64,000 bases of DNA. It comes from an uncultured bacterium (GTDB lineage: Bacteria > Verrucomicrobiota > Kiritimatiellia > CAIKKV01 > CAIJXV01). A model generated the notes under the pieces. That model had not been told where the DNA came from and searched no databases. It saw only the letters and a list, made by a program, of their open reading frames with translations. Position numbers and translations under genes: made by a program. The DNA lies in assembly GCA_903824675.1 (NCBI GenBank), contig CAIJXV010000013.1, positions 62,001 to 126,000 on the forward strand. Direction: 5' to 3'. Positions 45,110-53,251 of this stretch are shown here, one piece after another (the stretch's first letter is position 1; every line of letters starts with the position of its first letter).

Positions 45110-45138
45110 AGAGGTGGAGATTAAGTCTCTCCACCTCT
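45110..45138. other. 11-bp-stem hairpin between two minus-strand genes
   Basis: AGAGGTGGAGA-TTAAGTC-TCTCCACCTCT. There is no T-run on either side, so it is more likely a processing or attenuation hairpin than a terminator. It lies 21 bp before the yidD start. Confidence 0.5.
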
Positions 45139-45152
45139 CCTTTCCCAAGGTG

Positions 45153-45353
45153 CTACTTCTTTGTAATCAAACCACAATTACTCGCCGCTGAATCCCACAG
45201 TTTGCATCGAGACTCCATGCAAGGTTGCGGTTCTGAAACAAGTTCGCCTTTTCCGCCTAACAAACCTGCAAGGCATCCAGCCGGTTTTGTGACTTCAATC
45301 CACGAAAACGGACACAATCCCGAACCCGCACCATTTCCAGCTAGTTTAGCCAT
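45153..45353 (-). CDS. Small five-Cys protein
   Basis: 66 aa. CPFSWIEVTKPAGCLAG, then QPCMESRCKLWD and NCGL give five Cys; the C...CxxxxCxLW...C pattern resembles small metal-binding proteins in other bacteria and archaea, but I cannot name a family. ATG 45353 has an excellent SD (AAGGAG, 7 nt), which separates it from the shadow ORF on the plus strand. It lies upstream of yidD on the same strand, with a hairpin between. Confidence 0.6.
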   Translation of the reverse strand: MAKLAGNGAGSGLCPFSWIEVTKPAGCLAGLLGGKGELVSEPQPCMESRCKLWDSAASNCGLITKK

Positions 45354-45562
45354 ACCGCTACTCCTTCTGATGTTAGCCGCATTTCTAAAAACCCGTGCGG
45401 GCGGTGTTCGCTTTCGGGTCAACAAAAAGGAAAACGGGCTATTCAGCCGTTTAGCAAAATAAGAACGCTAAAGTATACAAATTCAATAATTTGTGATTAT
45501 AGCCCCGCACGTTTGAAGAGTCCAGCGGTTAAAAAAGCTCGTTTAATTTCTGTATCGCCGTT

Positions 45563-45811
45563 TCAAGGGGGATCCGCCGCCACGTGAAGCGGTGTTGCTC
45601 CATCTGGGTAGAATCGCACATACGGATTCGTGTAGGCCATACGAAGTGCATCCATCACGACGTTGGTCCCACTCAGGTTCGACAAGCGCAAAGGGTCTTC
45701 GGGCCACTTCGCTGCGTTTGTGACTGCGGGATTAATGGGGGCGTCATTCCCTGTGGCACGACAAAAGGAACACGCCGCATAAAACATGATGATGACTAGG
45801 GTTGCTTTCAT
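45563..45811 (-). CDS. Small secreted hypothetical protein
   Basis: 82 aa. A signal peptide (ATLVIIMFYAACSFCRATG) is followed by a short polar region ending PLHVAADPP. AGGAG lies 5 nt before ATG 45811; the track starts 24 codons early. No family recognised. It lies 98 bp downstream of a larger secreted orphan on the same strand. Confidence 0.6.
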   Translation of the reverse strand: MKATLVIIMFYAACSFCRATGNDAPINPAVTNAAKWPEDPLRLSNLSGTNVVMDALRMAYTNPYVRFYPDGATPLHVAADPP

Positions 45812-45909
45812 CGAATCTCCTGCGACGGATTTGTCCAGCCGGTGCCAATGGCCTCTTTCACCGCACATCCGATCCATGACCATTAAACAGCCGGAGGTTC
45901 CCTCTATTC

Positions 45910-46839
45910 CTACTTCCGATCATCTACGAGTGGCCTGTCCTGCTTTAGCAGTTCCGATACATCCCCTCGTGGTTGTGTTTCGAGGATGAACTCTTCGGGC
46001 GAGACCTGCCTGAACCCCCCATCTATGAGGCCAAGATTGGTGCCCGTTCTTTTGCCCGTAGTTGGCTTCGGTTTGTAAGTGATGTGCAACTTAATGCCAT
46101 CTGGTGTCTGCACCGACAGAGCCCCGTTATCCTGAATTGATAGCGTTGCATACTGAAAAGTCGTCCAGAGATGATGGGAGGGTTCAGATGGAGCAAATGC
46201 CCAGAACTCTTTTAATTCCTGAAGGGACCCCGGCCAGCGTTTTCGACTGTCGAAGAATCCCATGCAGACAAGGGAGAACCGATTCCGAACGTCTATCTCG
46301 CCAGAAACACGGGAATCAAATCCCAAGGTGGACAGCCGCTCAGTGAATACCCTTTCGTTGATATCGATTAAAACGCTCTGGACTGCGGTATCTTTTGCAA
46401 GGGTCTCGATTGTTCTTTGAATTGTTGAGATGACATTCGTGTCCATCTGTGACCCGTAGCGTAGGTGAACACTAACAAGATGGCTGGATGGAATCTGAAA
46501 CATGAGATTCCAGCGGGTGCCGTAGGGTTCCTTGTCAGTAGTTGGCTCAGTCCATTGCCGTTTCGGGTTTACATCCCTGCCAAGATCTATGGCAATAAGA
46601 CTAAATCCTTTGGGCAAGGGAACGACTTGTTCTTGTGTTGAGTCGTTAAGTTTATTGGTGGTGTTATACTCGATCCATATACAATTTGAGAAAAGCTGAA
46701 CGTTGGTCGTGCCTACAGATTGAAGCACGGGCATTAGGTTTTCATGAAGTCTCATCAAGGCGGGAATTGGAGTGGCATCGGGGTCGCCTGCCAAAGCTAT
46801 GGTTCCATACAACAGCAGGATTGAGATAGTTCTTTTCAT
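45910..46839 (-). CDS. Secreted hypothetical protein
   Basis: 309 aa with a signal peptide (TISILLLYGTIALAGDP). The mature protein is mixed alpha/beta with no Cys pattern or catalytic motif I recognise (FSLIAIDLGRDVNPKRQW, HLVSVHLRYGSQMDTNVI). GGTGAG lies about 8 nt before ATG 46839. It lies in the low-GC orphan region, and a 92-bp gap separates it from the membrane protein upstream. Confidence 0.65.
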   Translation of the reverse strand: MKRTISILLLYGTIALAGDPDATPIPALMRLHENLMPVLQSVGTTNVQLFSNCIWIEYNTTNKLNDSTQEQVVPLPKGFSLIAIDLGRDVNPKRQWTEPTTDKEPYGTRWNLMFQIPSSHLVSVHLRYGSQMDTNVISTIQRTIETLAKDTAVQSVLIDINERVFTERLSTLGFDSRVSGEIDVRNRFSLVCMGFFDSRKRWPGSLQELKEFWAFAPSEPSHHLWTTFQYATLSIQDNGALSVQTPDGIKLHITYKPKPTTGKRTGTNLGLIDGGFRQVSPEEFILETQPRGDVSELLKQDRPLVDDRK

Positions 46840-46931
46840 TTTATTCTCACCCAATACCCCCCAACCTTACGGCGATTTAAGGGCGGCTTCAATAAAATAT
46901 AGGGGGAGGTATTTGTTAATGGCAACGGAGA

Positions 46932-47420
46932 TTATTGCTCCTCCAGCATCTTGTATTTTTCAGTCTCGTTGTCCTTCAATAGGATGGCGACAACAAACCC
47001 GACTCCTGCCAAAATGGTATTGATGGCTAACAGGCACAAGTTCCACGAAAGATCTGCCATTGCACATTCCATTAGACCTTTGGGCGGCATACCTGAATAG
47101 AAAGACATGTCTCCCACTAACGCCGCAAAATTCAACATAATTATTCCGCTTCCCAAAAAAAGAACGACTATTGTTGCCACCAGACTCTTTCGTGACAAAG
47201 ACGCCGTGCTCAGCCCTTTTCTTTTCCTTCTAATTCCAGCAATGATTCCGTGCAGAATGACACCCAGAACTATTAGCCAGAGCACTATGACAATTAAAGG
47301 TTCCCATGGGAACGATCTTTCGTACATATTCATAAAGGAAGTATCAACCTTTGGGATTTGCACATCCTCCAAAGATATTCTTACAGTTTCTGCCGTTATT
47401 GCTGAGAATGTGTTTGTCAT
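46932..47420 (-). CDS. Hypothetical three-helix membrane protein
   Basis: 162 aa. Helices near residues 42-62 (PLIVIVLWLIVLGVILHGII), 78-102 (SLVATIVVLFLGSGIIMLNF) and 125-150 (NLCLLAINTILAGVGFVVAI). The layout is faintly like a MotA/TolQ/ExbB channel, but too short and without its signature. GGAG lies 9 nt before ATG 47420; the track starts 10 codons early. Its promoter would lie in repeat C. Confidence 0.6.
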   Translation of the reverse strand: MTNTFSAITAETVRISLEDVQIPKVDTSFMNMYERSFPWEPLIVIVLWLIVLGVILHGIIAGIRRKRKGLSTASLSRKSLVATIVVLFLGSGIIMLNFAALVGDMSFYSGMPPKGLMECAMADLSWNLCLLAINTILAGVGFVVAILLKDNETEKYKMLEEQ

Positions 47421-47442
47421 TGCACTTACTCCCCCCAAAAAG

Positions 47443-47552
47443 ATTCGCACCCCACATATACCCGAATCTTATGCCATTTTCAGGGGGACGCAAGGATAGA
47501 ACCGTCCAGCCATCCCCTAAAAACAAATAGACTGCCCCCTTTGCTGGCAGTA
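47443..47552. repeat. Divergent-promoter repeat C, copy 1
   Basis: About 110 bp nearly identical to 51940-52050. It opens ATTCGCACCCC and ends GCCCCCTTTGCTGGCAGTA. On the minus strand it holds TTGCGT-16-TAAGAT. On the plus strand TAGACT-17-TAAGAG is a degraded version of the promoter seen in copies 2 and 3. Confidence 0.85.
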
Positions 47553-47627
47553 AGAGCCAGAAAAAGACGGGACAATAAAGTCGCCCTACAGTTATCCAAA
47601 AAACAATGGGAAAAAATTGGGAGTAAA

Positions 47628-47930
47628 ATGGGTTGGAATAAAGTGGAACCGGGAGCAATCGTATTTGAAGACGCCCCTTACGTGAATTTGGTCATTGGCT
47701 TAACGGATAAGGCGGAGATATTGAAAGACCGTCCAAACTACCGCTTCCCTGACGAAATTAACGAAAAAATAGATTTATCGATAGATGTCGAAGATCAGAA
47801 CGAACATGATAATGAGGATTGCGAAGGAACGGAGATGATAATTAAGTCGCTCTTTATCGCAGCTCCTCTCAGACCAATGAGCCCTATGAACCCTTTTAGC
47901 CCGATTAAGATTTCAATTCCCAAAAATTGA
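47628..47930 (+). CDS. Hypothetical protein, start uncertain
   Basis: 100 aa from ATG 47628 (GGGAG 4 nt upstream). The frame stays coding-like before this ATG: LSKKQWEKIGSKMGW resembles the N-terminus of many small proteins that begin Met-x-Leu-(S/T)-K. No ATG, GTG or usable TTG lies just before it, so the original start may be lost. The rest is acidic (IDVEDQNEHDNEDCEG) with a Met/Pro-rich end. It is followed 13 bp later by another small gene. Confidence 0.5.
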   Translation: MGWNKVEPGAIVFEDAPYVNLVIGLTDKAEILKDRPNYRFPDEINEKIDLSIDVEDQNEHDNEDCEGTEMIIKSLFIAAPLRPMSPMNPFSPIKISIPKN

Positions 47931-47943
47931 AAAGAGGAGCCCC

Positions 47944-48147
47944 ATGAGAATTCTTAAAATAGCGGGAGAATCGGAAAGATTTGATGATGAAGCCGAACCC
48001 TTACCAGAAAAAGATTGGTTGGACGAAGTATTCCGTTCCGTGGGCGTACGGATGCTTGATCAGGCGGGGAAGATCCAGGGTCACTGCATTATTTTCACTT
48101 ATCCGGGGTGCTCACTTCTTATGACTCCAGATCATCAGGCTGCTTGA
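47944..48147 (+). CDS. Small hypothetical protein
   Basis: 67 aa, acidic, soluble (EPLPEKDWLDEVFRSVGVRM). GAGGAG lies 5 nt before the ATG. It lies 13 bp after the previous small gene, probably as an operon, and overlaps the convergent beta-helix gene by 29 bp. No family recognised. Confidence 0.55.
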   Translation: MRILKIAGESERFDDEAEPLPEKDWLDEVFRSVGVRMLDQAGKIQGHCIIFTYPGCSLLMTPDHQAA

Positions 48148-49165
48148 GACTTCCGGGGTTGCTTTGAATGACCGTGTTCTCGTGATCACCGAGATCATGA
48201 ATGAGGGCTTTCATCGCGCCCTTGAAAAGGCTGTTATTGGCTACGACAGAGTCTTTCAACTTCCGAAGCACCATGCCGTACGATGGGTTATTGCACCAGA
48301 GTACGTGCAACGCATTGCCGGTGAAGACGAGGCCCTGGACGCCCTCAAAGCGCACATGGCAGTCCCGGGTGGGGTCGCCTGTGGTGGCCCGGCCACTGTT
48401 GCGGAAGGTGTTGCCGGTCATGGTGATCGCGCGGACGTTCCCTTCAAGGATTTCGATGGCCGGCCCGAATTCGGAGCAGAAGAGGTTGCCGGTGAATTGC
48501 AGGTGCTGGCCGTAATGGCGGTTGACAGCCACGCCGCCCTGCTTATTGTGCTCGATGCGACAGCCGACGACCGAGGTGGAGTTGTTCAAGGAGATTCCGT
48601 GCCTCCCATTGGCGACGAACATGCAGTCAATGATCCAGCCGTCGAATGAATATGAGGCATCAAGTCCGTCCAGTCGGTTTTCCTTGAAGATGGAGTGCCG
48701 CAGGCACCAGACGTGGGCCTCGCCCATGGCCAGGCCGGATCCGGTGAAGTGCTCGATATGGCACCCATCAATCACGATGTTCTGCTCCCCGGCGTTGCCT
48801 CGCGAGGTGTAAATACCATTCATATCCTCGCCGAAATCGCGGCCGTGGAAAGTCAGGCCGCACAGGCGCACACCCACTTTGCCGTTGAGATCAATCAGCC
48901 GTGGTTGGAATGGCTTGAACGGGGAGAGTACCGCGCCACCCTGTTCCTGATAGCCGAACGCCGAGTGTCCCAGGAGGGTGGTGTGATTTTTAGGAAAAAC
49001 CGGTGTCGTCAGGTAATGGCCGGGCGGGAAGAAGATGACCCCCCCGGGGGAAGGTGCGGCTTCAATGGCCCGGCGGATCGCCAGCGTATCGTCGGTCAGG
49101 CCGTCGCCTTTGGCGCCGTAATCACGAACATTGGTCAGGGATGTATGCATAAGGGTGTGATTCAT
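48119..49165 (-). CDS. Right-handed beta-helix protein, Pectate_lyase_3-like (copy 2)
   Basis: 348 aa. NVRDYGAKGDGLTDDTLAIR and GGVIFFPPGHYLTTPVF are the Pectate_lyase_3 start. A long solenoid of short strands follows (HIEHFTGSGLAMGE, CRIEHNKQGGVAV, FTGNLFCSEFGPAIEI). No signal peptide is present, unlike secreted lyases. It is a tandem paralogue of the next gene, very similar throughout, with a one-base overlap (TAATG). Catalytic residues cannot be placed. Carbohydrate binding or cleavage is inferred from the fold. Confidence 0.85.
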   Translation of the reverse strand: MNHTLMHTSLTNVRDYGAKGDGLTDDTLAIRRAIEAAPSPGGVIFFPPGHYLTTPVFPKNHTTLLGHSAFGYQEQGGAVLSPFKPFQPRLIDLNGKVGVRLCGLTFHGRDFGEDMNGIYTSRGNAGEQNIVIDGCHIEHFTGSGLAMGEAHVWCLRHSIFKENRLDGLDASYSFDGWIIDCMFVANGRHGISLNNSTSVVGCRIEHNKQGGVAVNRHYGQHLQFTGNLFCSEFGPAIEILEGNVRAITMTGNTFRNSGRATTGDPTRDCHVRFEGVQGLVFTGNALHVLWCNNPSYGMVLRKLKDSVVANNSLFKGAMKALIHDLGDHENTVIQSNPGSLKQPDDLES

Positions 49166-50211
49166 TATGAGTCCAGGTCCTGGGGGTCTTTCAGGCTGCC
49201 GGGGTTGTTTTCGATAACGGTGTTAACATGTCCGCCGAGGTCGCGGATGAGCTCTTTCATCGCCCCCTTGAACAGGCTGTTGTGGGCGATCACAGAATCT
49301 TTCAGGTTACGCAGCACCATGCCGTACGACGGGTTGTCGCACCAGAGGATATGCAGGGCGTTGCCGGTGAAGACGAGCCCCTGCATCCCTTCAAAACGCA
49401 CATGACAGTCCCGTGTGGGGTCGCCTGCGGTGTCCCGGCCACTATTGCGGAAGGTGTTTCCGGTGATCACAATGGCGCTGACATTACCTTCAGAAATCTC
49501 GATGGACGGCCCGAATTCGGAACAGAACAGATTGCCGGTGAATTGCAGATGCTGGCTATCACGGGGATTGATGTCGACCCCGCCCTGCTTGTTTTGCTCG
49601 ATGCGGCAGCCTGTCACCGAGGTGGACTGGTTGAGGGAAAGTCCGTGTCGTGAATTAAAAGAGAACATGCAGTCGATAATGGAGCCCCCTGAGGCGACGG
49701 CGGCATCCAGGCCATCCATCTGGTTGGCCATGAAAATGGAGTGGCGCAGGCTCCAGCCCTTCGTGTTGTTGAACACGGCTCCGGATCCTGAAAACTGCGT
49801 GATGCTGCATCCATCAATCACGATATGCTGTTCCTCCCCGGCGTCATGTGAGGAGTAAACCCCGCAAAGTTTCTCGCCAAGATTACGGCCGTTGAGGGTT
49901 AGTCCGCTGAGGCGTATTCCCGCTTGGCCGCTGACGTCAAGGAGTCGGGTCTGGCTCGGGGCGAATGGCGACAGCACGGTGCCACCCTGTTCCGCGAACG
50001 GCCAGCACCTGTATCCGAAGGCCGAGTAGCCCAGCAGGGTTTGGTGGGCCTTCGGCATGATCGTCTCGGTCAGATAATGGCCGGGCGGGAAGAAAACGAT
50101 GCCGCCGGGGGAAGGCGCGGCTTTGATGGCTTTGCAAAGCGCCAGTGTGTCATCGGTCTTTCCGTCGCCAGTTGCCCCAAAGTCGCGAACATTAACAAAG
50201 AATGTTTTCAT
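49165..50211 (-). CDS. Right-handed beta-helix protein, Pectate_lyase_3-like (copy 1)
   Basis: 348 aa. It has the same build and length as its neighbour: NVRDFGATGDGKTDDTLALC, GGIVFFPPGHYLTETI, then solenoid repeats (IVIDGCSITQFSGSGA, CRIEQNKQGGVDI, PTRDCHVRFEGMQGLVF). Long blocks are identical to copy 2 while the outer loops differ, so they arose by duplication. No signal peptide or SD was seen. Phage tail-spike-like or intracellular depolymerase roles are possible alternatives to pectate lyase. Confidence 0.85.
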   Translation of the reverse strand: MKTFFVNVRDFGATGDGKTDDTLALCKAIKAAPSPGGIVFFPPGHYLTETIMPKAHQTLLGYSAFGYRCWPFAEQGGTVLSPFAPSQTRLLDVSGQAGIRLSGLTLNGRNLGEKLCGVYSSHDAGEEQHIVIDGCSITQFSGSGAVFNNTKGWSLRHSIFMANQMDGLDAAVASGGSIIDCMFSFNSRHGLSLNQSTSVTGCRIEQNKQGGVDINPRDSQHLQFTGNLFCSEFGPSIEISEGNVSAIVITGNTFRNSGRDTAGDPTRDCHVRFEGMQGLVFTGNALHILWCDNPSYGMVLRNLKDSVIAHNSLFKGAMKELIRDLGGHVNTVIENNPGSLKDPQDLDS

Positions 50212-50639
50212 GGACGTAAACTGATAAAAAATCGCTTTTCAGGCGGCATGGGCACACGCCCGTGGAGGCCAATATGAAGAAACGCTTTCGTGGAGAAAAG
50301 TGTGCCGTAACATGGCCCCAAACACAAGCGCGATGTTAAATTCCCCGTCGACATTACGAGCCGCTCCATCCCGCTTGAATCTGGTCCCCCAACCCTGTAC
50401 CCTTCTCCCTGAAACGGATCAGCCACGCGATATCCACCGCCGACAACCCCCTTGCTTTGATCGGCATATTTACACCCGCCCCAGCCACCGTCAAGGGCTA
50501 AAGGCTGATAAATCGAGTAGACCGCCCCCATCGCCGGCGTTATAGTCTGCCATCGGTTGTCCTTGACGGTTTGAACAATAATAACGTGGATATCCGGCAG
50601 TCGTGCCGGTTAATCATTGTTGTGTCTGGAGAAAAGAAA
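50212..50639. other. Divergent intergenic region with repeat C-type promoter
   Basis: No gene supported, although ORFs are listed on both strands. It carries TAGACC-17-TATAGT at 50518-50546, matching repeat C, plus a Pro-codon-rich low-complexity tract. Confidence 0.55.
50518..50546 (+). promoter_or_regulatory. Repeat C-type promoter, copy 3
   Basis: TAGACC (50518-50523), a 17-bp GC-rich spacer beginning GCCCCC, then TATAGT (50541-50546). Both boxes and the spacing are identical to copy 2. Confidence 0.55.
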
Positions 50640-51464
50640 ATGAGACTGATCAGGAGAATGGCACTCGGTCTTTGCGTTCCGTTTCTTGCGTATTCCGCCT
50701 ATGCAGCGCAACTTCCTTCCATTTGCGGGGAGTGGACTGGCTCACGCCCTCCCAATGGAACGACCCGGCCCAATGAACAGAAATGGGTTCTGACATTTGA
50801 TCGCGACAAGACGTTTGGGCTCGTCATATTCGAAGATGCCAGTGCGCTTCCTGGTGTCGAAGGATGCTATGAATCCAGCGAGACAAATATTCTAATCGAT
50901 TTGTTCGGGAACCAACAGATTCCCTTGACTTACACGTTGCGTGAGGATGTTCTCACATTACCGTTTTCCGAAATCACTAGGCAACTCGGCTGGGGAGACG
51001 GGGTGGACAAGTTTGTGCGAACCAAGTCAGGCACAAACCTGCTATCAACGACCCACAGCGCAACTCTGGACGCCGGTCGGTATCGAGTTGAATTGAATGT
51101 ATCGGACAAGAACAAGAAGGATGTCCTTATAGCTGCCTTTGGGGATCACTACAAAGAGGCCACTGCCAAGCCAATTGATGTGGGTACATGCCACGTCTAT
51201 CGGTTGAAGTATCGCAATATTATCAAGTTTCCATCTGGGCCTTTTGGAAGCCCGTCATTTGATGGAAAAGATTTCAAGGTGTCTTTCGCCTTCTCACGGC
51301 ACTTCACTGCGGACTTGGAGGGCACTACCGCGAACGCTAAGAAGATCACCGGGACATTCAGAGGGCGGCAGGCTGCAGTTGCAGGGACGTTCACTGTGAA
51401 ATGGGCCAGCGGACTCGATGAAGATACTGGAGGCGAACAGATGGACACAATCGGCTCCCCGTGA
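50640..51464 (+). CDS. Secreted hypothetical protein
   Basis: 274 aa with a signal peptide (MALGLCVPFLAYSAYAAQ). The mature part is beta-rich (GEWTGSRPPNGTTRPN, KWVLTFDRDKTFGLVIFED) and ends TFRGRQAAVAGTFTVKWASG; the start and end resemble lipocalin-like or DUF-type sandwich domains in which a GxW segment opens the fold. No family named. GGAG lies 9 nt before ATG 50640; the track starts 23 codons early. Transcribed from the repeat C-type promoter. Confidence 0.65.
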   Translation: MRLIRRMALGLCVPFLAYSAYAAQLPSICGEWTGSRPPNGTTRPNEQKWVLTFDRDKTFGLVIFEDASALPGVEGCYESSETNILIDLFGNQQIPLTYTLREDVLTLPFSEITRQLGWGDGVDKFVRTKSGTNLLSTTHSATLDAGRYRVELNVSDKNKKDVLIAAFGDHYKEATAKPIDVGTCHVYRLKYRNIIKFPSGPFGSPSFDGKDFKVSFAFSRHFTADLEGTTANAKKITGTFRGRQAAVAGTFTVKWASGLDEDTGGEQMDTIGSP

Positions 51465-51633
51465 TCCGATGCCTGTTCTGCTCCAACGATTCCCAGTCTT
51501 TTCGTAATGAAGCTCATCCCCGGTACAACCCTCTCCAGTAGTTACAGTTACTTTTCCTTTGAGAATGGTAACAATGACCAACAGAGAAATTTTATTTAGC
51601 ACAGATGTTGCTGGCATAGGTAACATATCCGCG

Positions 51634-51876
51634 TCATTCCCACTTCGACTTGTAATCATTATCCAGATTTCGCCTCACCTCCTCAATCGAACGCAAAGCC
51701 GCATTTGTATCACCTTTTCGCACCTCGGATTCAATTTGCTTCAGATTTTTTGAGAAAAGACCGTATTGTATTGCTACGTGGGGGTGAATGAGTTTCTGCC
51801 CTATCCAAATCCCTACAACAAGTGCTACGCTAACAGGAATAGCCCTTGATAGAATACGACCCCAAGAAATGTTCAT
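51634..51876 (-). CDS. Small membrane-anchored hypothetical protein
   Basis: 80 aa. One N-terminal helix (AIPVSVALVVGIWIGQKLI), then a charged helical tail (IESEVRKGDTNAALRSIEEV). AGGGG lies about 8 nt before ATG 51876. Divergent from the next gene, with repeat C copy 2 between them. Confidence 0.6.
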   Translation of the reverse strand: MNISWGRILSRAIPVSVALVVGIWIGQKLIHPHVAIQYGLFSKNLKQIESEVRKGDTNAALRSIEEVRRNLDNDYKSKWE

Positions 51877-51939
51877 GTTGTGTTCCCCTTTCTATCCGGC
51901 TTCCGTCCCTTAACCTAGAATGAACGAATGAATGCCAAA

Positions 51940-52052
51940 ATTCGCACCCCAAATATACCCGAATCTTATGCCATTTTCAGGGAGACGCAAGGATAGAACG
52001 GCTTTTCATCCCCTAAAATCACCTAGACCGCCCCCTTTGCTGGCAGTATAGT
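51940..52052. repeat. Divergent-promoter repeat C, copy 2
   Basis: It contains promoters facing both ways: plus TAGACC (52024-52029)-17-TATAGT (52047-52052); minus TTGCGT (complement 51985-51990)-16-TAAGAT (complement 51963-51968). It lies exactly between divergent genes at 51876 and 52091. Confidence 0.85.
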
Positions 52053-52090
52053 GAATTCAGTGGGGATGACATCGGGTTGTAGATTAAATA

Positions 52091-52573
52091 ATGAACCAGA
52101 AACCCAAAACAGGGAGGGATAGCATCGGACGGCTTCGGTATTATCTCCGTCAAACGAAACAGGGCATCCCGATTTCAGCGGCGATGCTTGCTATTGTTCT
52201 CATTGGAATTTGGCTTTCAGGACATTGGTTTCGGGTTCCAGTATGGCTTAAAACGATTTTGATTGGCGTGGCGACCTTTTCCTTCGTCATGGAAACGGTT
52301 TCGTTCTTTCACCTTAAATCAAAAATCAATCGGATTCCCAAAGAAACGAACGAGTTATTTAAGTATCACTACGGGCAGGGGGTACACCTCATTGCTTCCG
52401 CTCCACCCCCGCTAAAAACAGGTATTGAAGTTGCTATTGTAGGAATGACAGAACTCGATCAGGAGCGGGAAATATTGTCCGTTCGGTGTCCTATTGGTAG
52501 CCATGTTTACTTGATTGAATATCCAGACGGATCATCGGTTGAAGTGCCCCAAATCTTTATTGAACCCGCATAA
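52091..52573 (+). CDS. Hypothetical two-helix membrane protein
   Basis: 160 aa. Helices near residues 27-45 (PISAAMLAIVLIGIWLSGHW) and 52-72 (LKTILIGVATFSFVMETVSF), then a soluble beta-rich tail (VLIEYPDGSSVE-like end). No clear SD before ATG 52091. Family unknown. Expression is probably from repeat C, 39 bp upstream. Confidence 0.6.
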   Translation: MNQKPKTGRDSIGRLRYYLRQTKQGIPISAAMLAIVLIGIWLSGHWFRVPVWLKTILIGVATFSFVMETVSFFHLKSKINRIPKETNELFKYHYGQGVHLIASAPPPLKTGIEVAIVGMTELDQEREILSVRCPIGSHVYLIEYPDGSSVEVPQIFIEPA

Positions 52574-52784
52574 TAAGCATTTTTGAGGACGAATCCCCCC
52601 CCCTTTTTTCATACCTTCAACGGCTAATTTTTACCGTCGTTAGCTGGTTAATTCTGGTTGTCCTTGGGGGGCAGGAAGCAAAAACAGGAAAAAAGTTGCC
52701 ACCGAACTTGCCACGGGACAATTCCGCAAAAACGGCTAAAACCTAGGGAATGCAATAAAACCCAATAGAATCAGGGCAAAAAAA

Positions 52785-52860
52785 TGGAGCGAGCGAAGGG
52801 AGTCGAACCCTCGACAACTACCTTGGCAAGGTAGCGCTCTACCAACTGAGCTACGCTCGC
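52785..52860 (-). tRNA. tRNA-Gly (anticodon GCC)
   Basis: A 76-nt cloverleaf on the minus strand. Acceptor GCGAGCG pairs with CGCTCGC. D-arm GCTC AGTTGGTA GAGC. Anticodon arm CTACC TTGCCAA GGTAG. T-arm GAGGG TTCGACT CCCTT. CCA is encoded after discriminator T. All stems pair, with one G-U in the T-arm. Confidence 0.97.
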
Positions 52861-53052
52861 TTCCTTGAAAGCGCGCCTTTTATAGCAAAAGCCATCCGCC
52901 CCGTGCAACTATTTTTTAAAATCGCCCGGCGCAATAGGCACATGGCGATTCCGTGGGTGGCACAACGCTCGATCGGGATTGCTATTCATCCCGGTAACTT
53001 TCTTTGATTTCGCCCTGTATGGGTTCCTTCCGCTCCCCCGGCGAAGGGAAGG

Positions 53053-53251
53053 TCTCACGCGGAGGCGCGAAGGGCGCTAAGGGAAGCAGGGCCGTGCGGT
53101 GAGCGCTCACGGGACGTGATCGTGCACCGCGCGTCCGGCCCCGTTTTGTAGGATTTTTCAAGAGTAGCAGCCGCGCGAGGCATCCCGCATCCAGGCGGGA
53201 CTCGTCGCGCGGCTATCAGGACCTCGGCGACCTTCGCGGCTTTGCGTGAGA
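53053..53251. repeat. 199-bp inverted-repeat element
   Basis: Ends TCTCACGCGGAGGCGCGAAG (left) and its inverse at 53231-53251 match at 18 of 21 positions. Inside, AGCCGCGCGA ... TCGCGCGGCT (53169-53214) is a perfect 10-bp stem with an inner CCCGC/GCGGG pair. No ORF. MITE- or REP-like by structure. Confidence 0.7.

Noticed and set aside
45088-45462. 124-aa plus-strand ORF
   Set aside because: Opposite-strand shadow of the five-Cys protein and hairpin; no SD.
50208-50531. 107-aa minus-strand ORF in the divergent spacer
   Set aside because: No SD or family features; it covers the repeat C-type promoter and a low-complexity tract.
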